The position numbers and the translations under genes were made by a program. A stretch of 51,579 bases of DNA from CAZBLK01 sp964492715 (GTDB taxonomy: Bacteria; Bacillota; Clostridia; Lachnospirales; WRBF01), in contig CAZBLK010000018.1 in NCBI GenBank assembly GCA_964492715.1, positions 1 to 51,579 on the forward strand, written 5' to 3'. This document shows positions 1-7,684 of the stretch, piece after piece. The number at the start of each line of letters is the position of its first letter. Position 1 is the stretch's first letter. The notes beneath the pieces were generated by a model. It saw only the letters and a list, made by a program, of their open reading frames with translations. It was not told where the DNA came from and did no database searches.

Positions 1-37
1 TATTGTTACCTTTTCTGTGAGTTTTCTATGACAACTT

Positions 38-346
38 TTATGATACTACTCCATTTACATCATAGCCGAGTTTAGTTAGAAACTCGTTTGTGTACTGATA
101 CAATGCTGCTTTCGTGTCGCTGACAACAATACTCTCTCCAGCAAGTCCGAGGGTGCAGATTGACTGTACCACGATTGTTCGGGATTTACCTGAACGTGTT
201 GCACCGATGCAGAGAGTGTGAACATCATCGCCCACATAATAGATTTGCTCCCTGCCGTCAGGGAGCTTTTTCATTCCGAGGACTACTCCGGCTTGGGTTA
301 ATGGTTTGATAGTGGTGTACCTCCTTTGAAAATATTTTATGAAAAG
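38..346 (-). pseudogene. VirD4/TraG-type coupling protein, internal fragment
   Basis: The frame is open from 346 down to a TAA at 38-40. It encodes a stretch typical of VirD4/TraG coupling ATPases of Gram-positive conjugative elements: a V-V-L-G-M-K-K lead-in, then IYYVGDDVHTLCIGATRSGKSR containing the Walker A loop G-A-T-R-S-G-K-S, then V-V-S-D-T-K and L-Y-Q-Y-T. Intact proteins are about 600 residues and carry roughly 100-150 residues before this block and several hundred after it. Here the homology stops at G-Y-D-V and the frame ends six residues later, so both ends are lost. An ATG at 274 would give 78 residues, but the resemblance continues upstream of it, so this is a gene scrap rather than a small gene. 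It marks the edge of a decayed conjugative element. Confidence 0.75.
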
Positions 347-349
347 CTA

Positions 350-392
350 TTGACTTTAATAATATTAAATGATATACTTAATATTATTAAAG
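350..392 (+). promoter_or_regulatory. Promoter overlapped by a perfect 15-bp inverted repeat
   Basis: TTGACT at 350-355 and TATACT at 373-378 are 17 bp apart, a good sigma-A promoter for the DUF2089 gene starting at 437. A perfect inverted repeat, CTTTAATAATATTAA (354-368) and TTAATATTATTAAAG (378-392) with a 9-nt spacer, spans from the end of the -35 to beyond the -10. This is the geometry of a repressor operator. The downstream helix-turn-helix protein is the obvious candidate for autorepression, but that is inference. Confidence 0.6.
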
Positions 393-436
393 TGTTTATT
401 AACTGATAACGCAATATAATTAAAGAGGTGAAGCAA

Positions 437-739
437 GTGGCTATTGATGTTATTCCTGATTGGCTTGCCAATTTAGATGATGAGGATATTAGCTTTGTTA
501 AAAAGTTTATTCTTGCATCGGGTTCGCTTAAAGAGATTGCAAATGTTTATAACGTTACTTATCCGACCGTTCGGCTGCGGCTTGACCGCTTGATTCAGAA
601 GATACAAATAGCAGAGGACACGCAAAATGAGCCGTACATCTCGTTTATCAAACGGCTTGCGGTAAACGAAAAACTTGATTTTGACACGGCGAAAATACTT
701 ATTTCTGAATACAAGAAAACTAAAAAGGAGAGTGAATGA
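437..739 (+). CDS. DUF2089-family helix-turn-helix protein
   Basis: A small cytoplasmic protein of 100 residues. The L-D-x-E-D-I-x-F-V-K-K-F-I-L-A-S-G-S-L-K-E block followed by Y-N-V-T-Y-P-T-V-R-L-R-L-D-R-L is characteristic of DUF2089. That family has a predicted helix-turn-helix that chooses promoters, here around residues 25-50. A GTG at 428 is also in frame, but it lies inside the ribosome-binding site AGAGGTG, which points to the GTG at 437. The gene follows the palindromic promoter at 350-392 and is followed one base later by a membrane protein gene. A DUF2089 regulator paired with a small membrane protein is a recurrent Firmicute arrangement. The target is unknown; self-regulation is a guess. 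Confidence 0.75.
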   Translation: MAIDVIPDWLANLDDEDISFVKKFILASGSLKEIANVYNVTYPTVRLRLDRLIQKIQIAEDTQNEPYISFIKRLAVNEKLDFDTAKILISEYKKTKKESE

Positions 740-740
740 T

Positions 741-1160
741 ATGGCGATTGCAGGGAGCTTACTTGTTGCATTTTTAATAGGTGGCTTTGGCTTGGCGTTT
801 TTGGTTGGTGCAATATTTTTACAAATACACCTGTCAAAGAAAGAAAACAAATGGTTAGGGTTTATATTGCCCATAATCAGCTTTTTGTTTTCGTTAGTCA
901 TTATTTTGAATATGGTGGCTTATACAGAAGCCAAATTAACTTTACAGGAAATTTTGCCGGACGGAACAGTTGTAGAAAAAGTAGTAGAGGAAACCTCAAA
1001 ACCGATAACAAATGTAGGCTCTTTTGTTATCCAAGTCATTTATACATTTATCATCTGTAATATCCCCACTGCGATTTTGATGCTTATCTATTTCAGTTGC
1101 CGAGAAAAATTAAAGAAAAGTCGTGAGATAGACAAAATGAACATTCAAGATTTAGAATAA
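741..1160 (+). CDS. Small membrane protein, three predicted helices
   Basis: 139 residues, starting at an ATG one base after the DUF2089 stop, behind AAAAGGAGAG. Three hydrophobic segments are visible at about residues 4-27, 37-59 and 92-118. Between the second and third is a hydrophilic loop with L-P-D-G-T-V-V-E-K-V-V-E-E, and the C-terminus is lysine-rich and presumably cytoplasmic. No catalytic motif is seen. An upstream in-frame ATG at 675 lies inside the preceding gene and has no ribosome-binding site. The tight coupling to a transcription regulator suggests a membrane sensor or an anti-regulator partner, but the sequence does not show this and I do not recognise the family by name. Confidence 0.65.
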   Translation: MAIAGSLLVAFLIGGFGLAFLVGAIFLQIHLSKKENKWLGFILPIISFLFSLVIILNMVAYTEAKLTLQEILPDGTVVEKVVEETSKPITNVGSFVIQVIYTFIICNIPTAILMLIYFSCREKLKKSREIDKMNIQDLE

Positions 1161-1246
1161 CAAAAGGGGTTTTATCGCCGTGATATGACGAAAACGGCTA
1201 CAATGCGTGTCAACAAAATTATTGAAGAAATATAGGGGGTATAAAA

Positions 1247-2041
1247 ATGTTTGAAGAACTTGATTATCTCTATGGAAAATTACAAAGTGTAAGACCGTTG
1301 TCCCCTGAAAGCGTAAAACGGTTGTCTGAGGATTTTATGATAGACTACACCTACAATTCTAACGCTATTGAGGGTAGTACGCTTACCCTTGATGAAACAG
1401 CGCTTGTGTTAAAGGAGGGTGTTACAGTCGGTGGAAAGCCCCTCAAACATCATTTAGAAGCAATCGGACACAGGGACGCCTATTATTTTGTACAAGATTT
1501 AGTAAAGGACAAAACTCCACTTACAGAAAAGGTTGTAAACGATATACATTCTCTTGTCCTTATGGACAGGCAAATGGACAAAGATGTATATAGGAGTGTT
1601 CCTGTGAGAGTCGGTAGCTTTTGTCCCTGTCAGCCTTATGAAGTGCCTATAAAAATGGAACAACTAATGCTTGACTACTCCGGTGAAATGCAAAATAGGC
1701 ACGTTATTGAACGAGCCTCCGTTTTTCATCTGGTGTTTGAAACAATTCACCCATTTATTGACGGCAACGGTCGTGTAGGGCGGCTTCTGTTAAACCTTGA
1801 GTTGATGAAAGAAGGCTACCCTCCTATCAATGTGAAGTTTACGGACCGGCAGCGGTATTACAACTGCTTTAACCATTACCGTGAAAATGGCAACAATCCA
1901 TTAAAAATGATACAGCTTATGGAGGAATATGCAACTGCCGAGTTAAAACGCTACATTGAAATTGCAGAACAGTCAGATACCCTCAGAAGTTTACAACCCG
2001 GAAACTTCTGTGAGGAACAGGAGGACGGGTACGAACAGTAA
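1247..2041 (+). CDS. Fic-domain protein (probable AMP transferase)
   Basis: 264 residues behind a TAGGGGGT ribosome-binding site. The complete Fic core motif HPFIDGNGRVGR lies at residues 168-179, with the catalytic histidine and the anion-binding glycine/asparagine pair intact. An N-terminal S-N-A-I-E-G at residues 38-43 matches the inhibitory helix motif S/T-x-x-x-E-G/N of class II Fic proteins, whose glutamate blocks productive ATP binding. Such proteins usually attach AMP to a hydroxyl side chain on a target protein. The length fits a single-domain Fic protein with a helical N-terminus. No antitoxin partner gene is adjacent, consistent with self-inhibition. It sits in accessory DNA between a VirD4 fragment and a transposase scrap. 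The target is unknown. Confidence 0.88.
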   Translation: MFEELDYLYGKLQSVRPLSPESVKRLSEDFMIDYTYNSNAIEGSTLTLDETALVLKEGVTVGGKPLKHHLEAIGHRDAYYFVQDLVKDKTPLTEKVVNDIHSLVLMDRQMDKDVYRSVPVRVGSFCPCQPYEVPIKMEQLMLDYSGEMQNRHVIERASVFHLVFETIHPFIDGNGRVGRLLLNLELMKEGYPPINVKFTDRQRYYNCFNHYRENGNNPLKMIQLMEEYATAELKRYIEIAEQSDTLRSLQPGNFCEEQEDGYEQ

Positions 2042-2065
2042 CTGATAGTTACTGCTTTTCAGCTT

Positions 2066-2191
2066 TCATAAATGTAAGCCCATCATAACCACTCTTAATA
2101 AGCTTTGCAATCTGTTTGGCTTTGTCACTCCAAAAAGTTCTTGATATGCTTCATATTTCATGTTTTTTATCCGTTGTTTATTGTCAAGCAT
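2066..2191 (-). pseudogene. Transposase N-terminal scrap (41 codons)
   Basis: Behind AGAGGTG on the minus strand, an ATG at 2191 opens 41 codons beginning M-L-D-N-K-Q-R-I-K-N-M-K-Y-E-A-Y and continuing Q-E-L-F-G-V-T-K. This resembles the N-terminus of DDE transposases of the IS5/Harbinger type. After G-V-T-K the frame degenerates and stops at 2066. A second frame immediately downstream reads S-D-K-A-K-Q-I-A-K-L-I-K-S-G-Y-D-G-L-T-F-M-K-A-E-K-Q to a stop, which looks like the tail of another gene joined here. The family assignment is from memory of the motif only. Confidence 0.4.
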
Positions 2192-2520
2192 TTAAAACAC
2201 CTCTTGACAATTTTAACATATTTTCTGATTTTATAAGGTTAGCGAACAAGTCTAGTGTCTAATCTACGGGCTTTATTTTATTACTCCCAGAATTTTATTT
2301 TTGGCACATTTTTTGCCACAAAACACCTTGAAATGTTTTACATAATAATATATACTAATACTATGTGTAACAATTGAAGCTCAATTAGCATAATTGTGCA
2401 TGTTGTGAGTGGCACAAGTGATTGCAGTTATTCAAATGGGGCTATATTTTACAATTTGACAAACAAGCAGCTAGACATTTGGCTTTCACTGGCAATATCA
2501 TTTAGCGGAATTCATATAGC
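2192..2520. other. Intergenic stretch, no gene seen
   Basis: About 330 bases between the mobile-element debris and the decarboxylase promoter. It is AT-rich with frequent stops in all frames. A GGCA...TGCC inverted pair around 2310-2325 and a short minus-strand frame ending C-Q-K recall the last codons of tyrosine integrases, but this is too short to call. Confidence 0.3.
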
Positions 2521-2548
2521 TGACTAACGTTTTGCAAATTGCTATAAT
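2521..2548 (+). promoter_or_regulatory. Probable promoter of the decarboxylase operon
   Basis: A perfect TATAAT at 2543-2548 is preceded 16 bp upstream by TGACTA (2521-2526), a weak -35. It lies 33 bases before the first start codon of the five-gene operon. The ribosome-binding site GCGGAGGG follows at about 2568-2575. Confidence 0.5.
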
Positions 2549-2581
2549 TAAACAAATATTTTTATTTGCGGAGGGTATTTC

Positions 2582-3904
2582 ATGGGAACGGTGGAAAGTT
2601 TGAATGAGCCAAGCCCTACAAGCGTAAATTGCCAAGTTATTAACAAAATTTTGGACGATTGCAGCTTTGTTGAGCTTTCTGCTTTGTCTAAAGGTGACAA
2701 CGTAGTTACAGGCTACGGCACTATTAATGAAAGGCTTGTTTACATATTTTGTCAAACAGGCGTCGTAAACTGGCTTCATGCAAAAAAAGTCAGCACGTTG
2801 TACAGTTATGCTCTAAAAATGGGTGCGCCTGTTGTTGCTGTCATAAATTCAGAAGGCGTTTATGTAGAAAACGGGCTTGCTGCACTTGACGGATTTGGTG
2901 AAATTTTTCAACAAATGTCAAATGCTAAAGGGAAAGTTCCGCAAGTATGCTACATTTCGGGAAAATGCAACGGCACAACAGCTTTTTTGGCTGAATTGTC
3001 CGACTTTGTTTTTATGGCTGAAAAAGGTGGAAGCTTGTTTTTGGAAAGCCCAAATGTTTATGAGGACGCAAAAAAGCTTGGTGCAGAGTTTGTTCCTGAC
3101 GGTGCGTACCATAAGAAACAAACAGGGCTTGTTGACTTTTGCTTTAATTCTGAAGACGATTGTGTAACTGGAATAAGGGAATTGCTTTCGTATTTGCCAC
3201 AAAATTGTGGCGACGGAGTGCCTTATTGCGAAGGTAAAAACGGCGACGACTTAAACAGAACAGATGAGGCTTTAAACTCATTGTTTGCAGAAGGCTCATC
3301 TTATGAATCGGGTTTATACAACCTTGTTGTTTCAGTTTCTGACGGCGGAAATTTTGTGGAAAGTAAAATGGGCTATTGCCCAGAAATGAAAACATTTATT
3401 TCTCAAATGGGCGGCTACACTGTTGGAATAATTGCAAACGTTGGCAAGCTTACAGCAGAAGGGCTTTTAAAGGCTTCTAATTTCATAAACACAATGAACA
3501 GTTTTAACATTCCTATTTTAACTTTTAGTGACGCAAATTCTTATAAAAATGATAGTAACAGTGACAGCAAACTAATTTCAAATGGTGCAAAGCTTATTTA
3601 TGCCTTAGCAAAAGCTAACGTGCCAAAAATTAATGTTGTTGTAAAAAATGCTGTGGGAAGCCCGTACTTACTTTTTAACAGCAAGCACACAGGGGCAGAC
3701 ATAGTTTTTGCTTGGCAAAGTGCGTCTGTTTCGGTTTTAAACAAAGAAGCAGGCGAAAAGATTTTTGGCATTGAAGTTTCGGCTTCGGCAAACGAAGCTT
3801 CATCTTTGGCTTTTGTTGATGATGTAATTGAGCCTTCGGCTACACGCAAGCGTGTTATCGTAAGCTTGGAAATGCTTTGCACTAAAAATGTGCTAAAGCG
3901 TTAG
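2582..3904 (+). CDS. Divergent carboxyltransferase (12S/MmdA-like) subunit
   Basis: 440 residues with the two-part crotonase-like fold of the 12S/propionyl-CoA carboxylase beta/MmdA family, which normally moves CO2 between biotin and an acyl-CoA. Family landmarks are present: L-D-D-C-S-F-V-E near residue 24, V-V-T-G-Y-G-T-I (41-48), H-A-K-K (66-69), G-F-G-E-I-F (104-109) and G-A-D-I-V-F-A-W (371-378). The expected length is about 510. The motifs that usually bind CoA and form the oxyanion holes have changed: SGGARIQEG reads S-E-G-V-Y-V-E-N-G (90-98), G-P-C-A-G-G reads G-K-C-N-G-T (127-132), and the C-terminal G-G-A-Y region reads V-G-S-P-Y (358-362). It heads an operon with OadG, biotin carrier, OadB and OadA. 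It may be a structural or regulatory paralogue or have a changed substrate. Confidence 0.7.
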   Translation: MGTVESLNEPSPTSVNCQVINKILDDCSFVELSALSKGDNVVTGYGTINERLVYIFCQTGVVNWLHAKKVSTLYSYALKMGAPVVAVINSEGVYVENGLAALDGFGEIFQQMSNAKGKVPQVCYISGKCNGTTAFLAELSDFVFMAEKGGSLFLESPNVYEDAKKLGAEFVPDGAYHKKQTGLVDFCFNSEDDCVTGIRELLSYLPQNCGDGVPYCEGKNGDDLNRTDEALNSLFAEGSSYESGLYNLVVSVSDGGNFVESKMGYCPEMKTFISQMGGYTVGIIANVGKLTAEGLLKASNFINTMNSFNIPILTFSDANSYKNDSNSDSKLISNGAKLIYALAKANVPKINVVVKNAVGSPYLLFNSKHTGADIVFAWQSASVSVLNKEAGEKIFGIEVSASANEASSLAFVDDVIEPSATRKRVIVSLEMLCTKNVLKR

Positions 3905-3920
3905 GGAAGAAGGTAAGTAT

Positions 3921-4232
3921 ATGGACGTTTTAGGACAAGGAATTATAATTGCCATAATCGGAGTATTTGTCGTTGGAATGGCTCTTGCTTTAATATCTGG
4001 CGTGCTGTATTTGCTGAAATATGTTGGCGGAAACGAGAAGAAGGCTGCGGAGCAAAAAGTTGTGCCTGTACAACCGCCTGCGCCAGCACCTGTTTCAGAG
4101 CAAGCAGCAGAGAAAACTAGCGATGACAAAGAAGTTGTTGCAGCAATTTTGGCGGCCATAGCTGCAAGCATGAACACTTCTGCCGACAAGCTAATTGTTC
4201 GTTCATTTAAAAGGGTAGAAGCAAGAAAATAG
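3921..4232 (+). CDS. oadG: Sodium-pumping decarboxylase gamma subunit (OadG-like)
   Basis: 103 residues with one N-terminal transmembrane helix (about residues 7-30, I-I-I-A-I-I-G-V-F-V-V-G-M-A). A flexible linker rich in Pro, Ala and Gln follows (about 43-62), then a charged C-terminal helix ending S-F-K-R-V. This is the layout of OadG-like small subunits, which tether the soluble carboxyltransferase to the membrane beta subunit. These subunits are poorly conserved in sequence, so the call rests on architecture plus position between the carboxyltransferase and biotin-carrier genes. The start ATG follows a GGGAAGAAGG ribosome-binding site, 16 bases after the upstream stop. Confidence 0.8.
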   Translation: MDVLGQGIIIAIIGVFVVGMALALISGVLYLLKYVGGNEKKAAEQKVVPVQPPAPAPVSEQAAEKTSDDKEVVAAILAAIAASMNTSADKLIVRSFKRVEARK

Positions 4233-4244
4233 GAGGGTTTATCC

Positions 4245-4628
4245 ATGAAAAACTATAGAGTTACTGTAAACGGAAATGTTTATGATGTTTCTGTGGAAGA
4301 AGTTTCTGGCAATACAGCGTCAAGCACACAAGCTTCAGCAGCACCAAAACCACCAGTGGCAGCAGCTCAACAATTAGCCAAAGCACCAGCAGCCCAAGCT
4401 GCCCCAGCCGAAGGCTTTAAAGTTGTAAGCCCAATGCCTGGCGTAATTGTTGACGTAAAAGTTACTAAAGGTGACAACGTATCAAAAAATAATGTTGTAG
4501 TTGTGCTTGAAGCTATGAAGATGGAAAATGAAATTGTTACTCCTGTTTCGGGCGTTGTTTCTGCTGTTAACGTAACAAAAGGAGCTAATGTAAACACAGG
4601 CGACTTGTTGGTTGTCATAGCGGAGTAG
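4245..4628 (+). CDS. Biotin carrier protein of the decarboxylase
   Basis: 127 residues. The C-terminal half is a biotinyl/lipoyl domain with the biotinylation motif E-A-M-K-M-E-N at residues 89-95; the modified lysine is K92. The characteristic P-M-P-G-V-I lies about 30 residues earlier (63-68). Residues 22-57 form an Ala/Pro/Gln-rich swinging linker, and the N-terminal 20 residues form a short anchoring strand. The biotin arm would shuttle CO2 from the carboxyltransferase to the membrane beta subunit. OadA of this operon has no biotinyl domain of its own, so this separate carrier replaces it, as in methylmalonyl-CoA decarboxylases and propionibacterial transcarboxylase. The start follows AGGAGGG. 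Confidence 0.93.
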   Translation: MKNYRVTVNGNVYDVSVEEVSGNTASSTQASAAPKPPVAAAQQLAKAPAAQAAPAEGFKVVSPMPGVIVDVKVTKGDNVSKNNVVVVLEAMKMENEIVTPVSGVVSAVNVTKGANVNTGDLLVVIAE

Positions 4629-4646
4629 TCGCTTCGGGGGTGTCTT

Positions 4647-5813
4647 ATGGCAAGTCTTTTTAATGATATTGTGACGAACATTTTTGAGTTTTTCTACAAT
4701 ACAGGCTTTAGGCTGTTTTTTATCGGCGACAACTATAAGTTTCTAATAATGATTGTTGTTGCACTTTTCTTTCTGTACCTTGCTATAGCAAAGAAATACG
4801 AGCCGCTTCTTCTTGTGCCAATTTCTTTTGGTATGCTTATAGTAAACATTCCAGGTGTGTCAATTATGGCGCCTGCTACAGCAACCGAAGCAGGCGGAAT
4901 GTTTTATTATTTAAGCTACGGAAACAAGCTTGGTATTTTCCCTCCGCTTATCTTTTTGGGGGTAGGCGCATTGACAGACTTTGGACCGCTTATTGCAAAC
5001 CCTAGAAGCCTTCTTTTGGGCGCAGCAGCACAAGTTGGCATTTTCATTACGTTTTTAGGTGCTTTAGTTTTGGGCTTTGACATTTTGCAAGCGGCATCAA
5101 TTGGAATTATCGGCGGTGCAGACGGCCCTACGGCAATCTATTTGGCAAACAAGCTTGCGCCATCAATGGCAGGAACAATTGCTCTTGCGGCATATTCTTA
5201 CATGGCTCTCGTGCCAATTATACAGCCGCCAATTATGCGTGCTTTAACAACAAAAGAAGAACGTGCAATAAAAATGGAACAGCTTAGAGTAGTAAGCAAA
5301 CGAGAAAAAATAATTTTCCCAATTGTTGTTACAATTTTGGTTGTGCTTTTAATAAAAGACAGTGCGCCGCTTATCGGTATGCTTATGCTTGGCAACCTTT
5401 TAAAAGAAAGCTTGGTTACTGACAAGCTTGCAACAGCAGCTTCGGAATATTTAATGTATATTGTAACAATTTTAATTGGTATAACGGTAGGTGCAACGAC
5501 AAAAGCAGACGTTTTCCTTACACTAGACACAATTAAAGTTTTGGTGCTTGGGTTGGTTGCTTTTGCTGTTTCTACAGCGTCCGGCGTTTTGCTTGGAAAG
5601 CTTATGTGCAAGCTTTCTGGCGGAAAAATTAACCCTCTTATTGGTGCGGCCGGTGTTTCTGCTGTGCCAATGGCGGCTCGAGTTGCACAAAAAGTTGGGC
5701 AAGAAGAAAACCCAAACAACTACTTGCTTATGCACGCAATGGGTCCAAACGTTGCTGGTGTAATTGGTTCGGCAGTTGCGGCTGGCGTATTCCTTTCAAT
5801 GCTTGGAAAATAA
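4647..5813 (+). CDS. oadB: Na+-translocating decarboxylase beta subunit
   Basis: 388 residues, highly hydrophobic with about nine to eleven transmembrane segments. The diagnostic G-G-A-D-G-P-T motif lies at residues 156-162, with the conserved aspartate involved in carboxybiotin decarboxylation and Na+ transport. The late helices carry the conserved N-P-L-I-G-A-A-G-V-S-A-V-P-M and M-G-P-N-V-A-G-V-I-G-S-A blocks. The subunit decarboxylates carboxybiotin and pumps Na+ outward. Length and motifs agree with the oxaloacetate/methylmalonyl-CoA decarboxylase beta family, so it should be functional. The stop at 5813 directly abuts the next gene's ribosome-binding region, so translation is probably coupled. 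Confidence 0.93.
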   Translation: MASLFNDIVTNIFEFFYNTGFRLFFIGDNYKFLIMIVVALFFLYLAIAKKYEPLLLVPISFGMLIVNIPGVSIMAPATATEAGGMFYYLSYGNKLGIFPPLIFLGVGALTDFGPLIANPRSLLLGAAAQVGIFITFLGALVLGFDILQAASIGIIGGADGPTAIYLANKLAPSMAGTIALAAYSYMALVPIIQPPIMRALTTKEERAIKMEQLRVVSKREKIIFPIVVTILVVLLIKDSAPLIGMLMLGNLLKESLVTDKLATAASEYLMYIVTILIGITVGATTKADVFLTLDTIKVLVLGLVAFAVSTASGVLLGKLMCKLSGGKINPLIGAAGVSAVPMAARVAQKVGQEENPNNYLLMHAMGPNVAGVIGSAVAAGVFLSMLGK

Positions 5814-5828
5814 ATGGAGGTGAACAAG

Positions 5829-7226
5829 TTGAGCTTGGTTAAAATAACTGATACAACGCTTCGTGACGGGCAGCAGTCGCTTATTGCTACTCGTATGCCT
5901 ATAGAACAAATGCTTCCTATACTTGATAAAATGGATAAAGTTGGGTTTTATTCATTAGAGGTTTGGGGCGGCGCAACTTTTGACTCGTGCCTTAGGTTTT
6001 TAAAGGAAGACCCTTGGGAACGCCTTAGGCAAATTCGCAAAGCTGCAAAAAACACAAAACTTCAAATGCTTTTCCGTGGGCAAAACATGCTCGGCTACAA
6101 AAGCTACCCAGACGACATGGTAGAAGGCTTTTTGCAATGTGCCATTGAAAATGGAATTGACATTATTAGGGTGTTTGATGCGCTTAACGACCCAAGAAAC
6201 ATTGAGTCGTCCGTTAAGGCGATTAAAAAGTATGGCGGTCACGCACAGCTTGCAATTTCATACACTGTCAGCGAAGTTCATACACTTGATTATTACTTAG
6301 ATTATGTGAAAACGCTTGAAAACATGGGTGCAGACTCAATTTGCCTTAAAGACATGGCAGGGCTTCTTATTCCGCAGGAAACATACAAGCTTGTAAAGGC
6401 AATTAAAGAAGTTTGCAAGCTTCCGCTTTCGGTACACAGCCATTGCACAAGCGGGCTTGCCGACATGACGTATGTAAAGGCAGTTGAAGCAGGGGCGGAC
6501 GTAATTGATACTGCAATGTCGCCTTTTGCACTAGGCACATCACAGCCGGCAACAGAAGTTATGGTTGAAGCGTTTAGGGGAACAGAATTTGACACAGGGC
6601 TAGACAAAACTTTGCTTGGTGAAATTGCCGACTACTTTAGACCAATTAAGGACAAAGCTTTAGAAACAGGGCTTCTTGACCCAAAAATGCTTGGTGTTGA
6701 CATTGCCGCACTTGTTTACCAAGTTCCAGGCGGTATGCTTTCAAACCTTCTTTCACAGCTAAAGCAGCAAAATGCGGCTGATAAGTTTGAAGAAGTGCTT
6801 AAAGAAGTTCCAAAGGTGCGAGCCGACTTGGGGTATCCTCCGCTTGTTACACCGTCCAGTCAAATTGTAGGTACACAAGCCGTAATGAACGTAATTAGCG
6901 GCGAAAGGTACAAAATGGTTCCAAAAGAAACTAAGGACGTTGTGCGTGGAATGTACGGCAAAACGCCTGTTCCTATTTCCGAGGAAATTCGCAAAAAGAT
7001 AATTGGCGATGAAAAAGCAATTACTGTTCGCCCCGCAGATTTACTTTCCCCAGGGCTAAAGACAGCAGAGGAAGAAGCAAAGCAGTTTATTGAAAAGAAA
7101 GAGGACATTTATTCATACGCTTTATTTCCGCAAATTGCAACAGAATTTTTTAAGTACAGGCAAGCGCAAAAATATGGCGTTGACCCTAAATTAGTTAACA
7201 AGGAAAAAGGAAGTTACCCAATTTAA
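5829..7226 (+). CDS. oadA: Oxaloacetate decarboxylase alpha / transcarboxylase 5S-type subunit
   Basis: 465 residues. The HMGL-like TIM barrel begins I-T-D-T-T-L-R-D-G-Q-Q-S (residues 6-17). It includes K-D-M-A-G-L near residue 175 (the lysine that carbamoylates and binds metal) and H-S-H-C near 205 (metal ligands). The PYC/OADA helical domain follows. The barrel transfers carboxyl between biotin and oxaloacetate/pyruvate. There is no C-terminal biotin domain, so it depends on the carrier encoded two genes upstream. An ATG at 5814 abuts the oadB stop, but GGAGGTGA (5816-5823) lies right after it and fits the TTG at 5829, which I take as the start. It is the last gene of the operon, before a strong terminator. 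Confidence 0.9.
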   Translation: MSLVKITDTTLRDGQQSLIATRMPIEQMLPILDKMDKVGFYSLEVWGGATFDSCLRFLKEDPWERLRQIRKAAKNTKLQMLFRGQNMLGYKSYPDDMVEGFLQCAIENGIDIIRVFDALNDPRNIESSVKAIKKYGGHAQLAISYTVSEVHTLDYYLDYVKTLENMGADSICLKDMAGLLIPQETYKLVKAIKEVCKLPLSVHSHCTSGLADMTYVKAVEAGADVIDTAMSPFALGTSQPATEVMVEAFRGTEFDTGLDKTLLGEIADYFRPIKDKALETGLLDPKMLGVDIAALVYQVPGGMLSNLLSQLKQQNAADKFEEVLKEVPKVRADLGYPPLVTPSSQIVGTQAVMNVISGERYKMVPKETKDVVRGMYGKTPVPISEEIRKKIIGDEKAITVRPADLLSPGLKTAEEEAKQFIEKKEDIYSYALFPQIATEFFKYRQAQKYGVDPKLVNKEKGSYPI

Positions 7227-7235
7227 CAAAAAGAG

Positions 7236-7273
7236 CTGTGCCAAACTTAACTTAGGTTTGACACAGTTTTTTT
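7236..7273 (+). terminator. Terminator of the decarboxylase operon
   Basis: CTGTGCCAAAC pairs with GTTTGACACAG across a short loop (one mismatch) and is followed by seven T. It starts 10 bases after the oadA stop. Confidence 0.85.
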
Positions 7274-7326
7274 ATTATGGCTTTAAAACTGGCTAATAAG
7301 ATACGGCGAGCATTTTTTAAAAGGCT

Positions 7327-7494
7327 AAAAACCTGTTCATAATCTCGCTTTTGAAGCATTTTTGAGATAATTTTTTGTTCTGCAAGGAAGTGCCTACGAC
7401 GCATATTCGCAGAATATATGCTAGGATGCACTGACGATGCATAACGGAAAATTAGCCAAAAATGCGAATAATGGAGAATATGAACAAGCTCTAA
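7327..7494. repeat. MITE-like palindromic repeat, family R3 (degenerate copy)
   Basis: The ends form an imperfect inverted repeat: ACCTGTTCATAATCTC on the left against the complement of GAGAATATGAACAAGCTC on the right. The internal A-A-A-A-T-T-A-G-C-C-A-A-A-A segment matches the cleaner copy at 40808-40976. About 168 bp, non-coding. Confidence 0.45.
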
Positions 7495-7565
7495 GGAAGA
7501 AGTAACACCCAAAGCGGTGTTGAGACTTGCGACAACGAAGCTATACGAAAACTAAGCCGTAGTAT

Positions 7566-7663
7566 TATAGCAATTCCACTTTTTAATGATATTAGCAGAG
7601 GGAGGCCAAAAGCCTAATCAATCGTTTGGCATTTTGACCGACAAATTAAAGAAAATTTCTATA
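7566..7663. repeat. MITE-like palindromic repeat, family R1, copy a
   Basis: Begins TATAGCAATTCCACTTTTTAA and ends with a degraded complement. Its middle (G-G-A-G-G-C-C-A-A-A then C-G-T-T-T-G-G-C-A) matches, in reverse orientation, the middle of copy c at 33319-33423. Other copies are at 24450-24571 and 42397-42485. Confidence 0.6.
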
Positions 7664-7684
7664 CCATAAGGAGAGAACGAAATA

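Noticed and set aside
1185..1235. 16-codon frame M-T-K-T-A-T-M-R-V-N-K-I-I-E-E-I before the Fic gene
   Set aside because: Very short and without a good ribosome-binding site; may be a leftover gene tail.
2280..2330. Possible C-terminal end of a tyrosine integrase on the minus strand
   Set aside because: Only about ten codons resemble integrase tails; too short to support.
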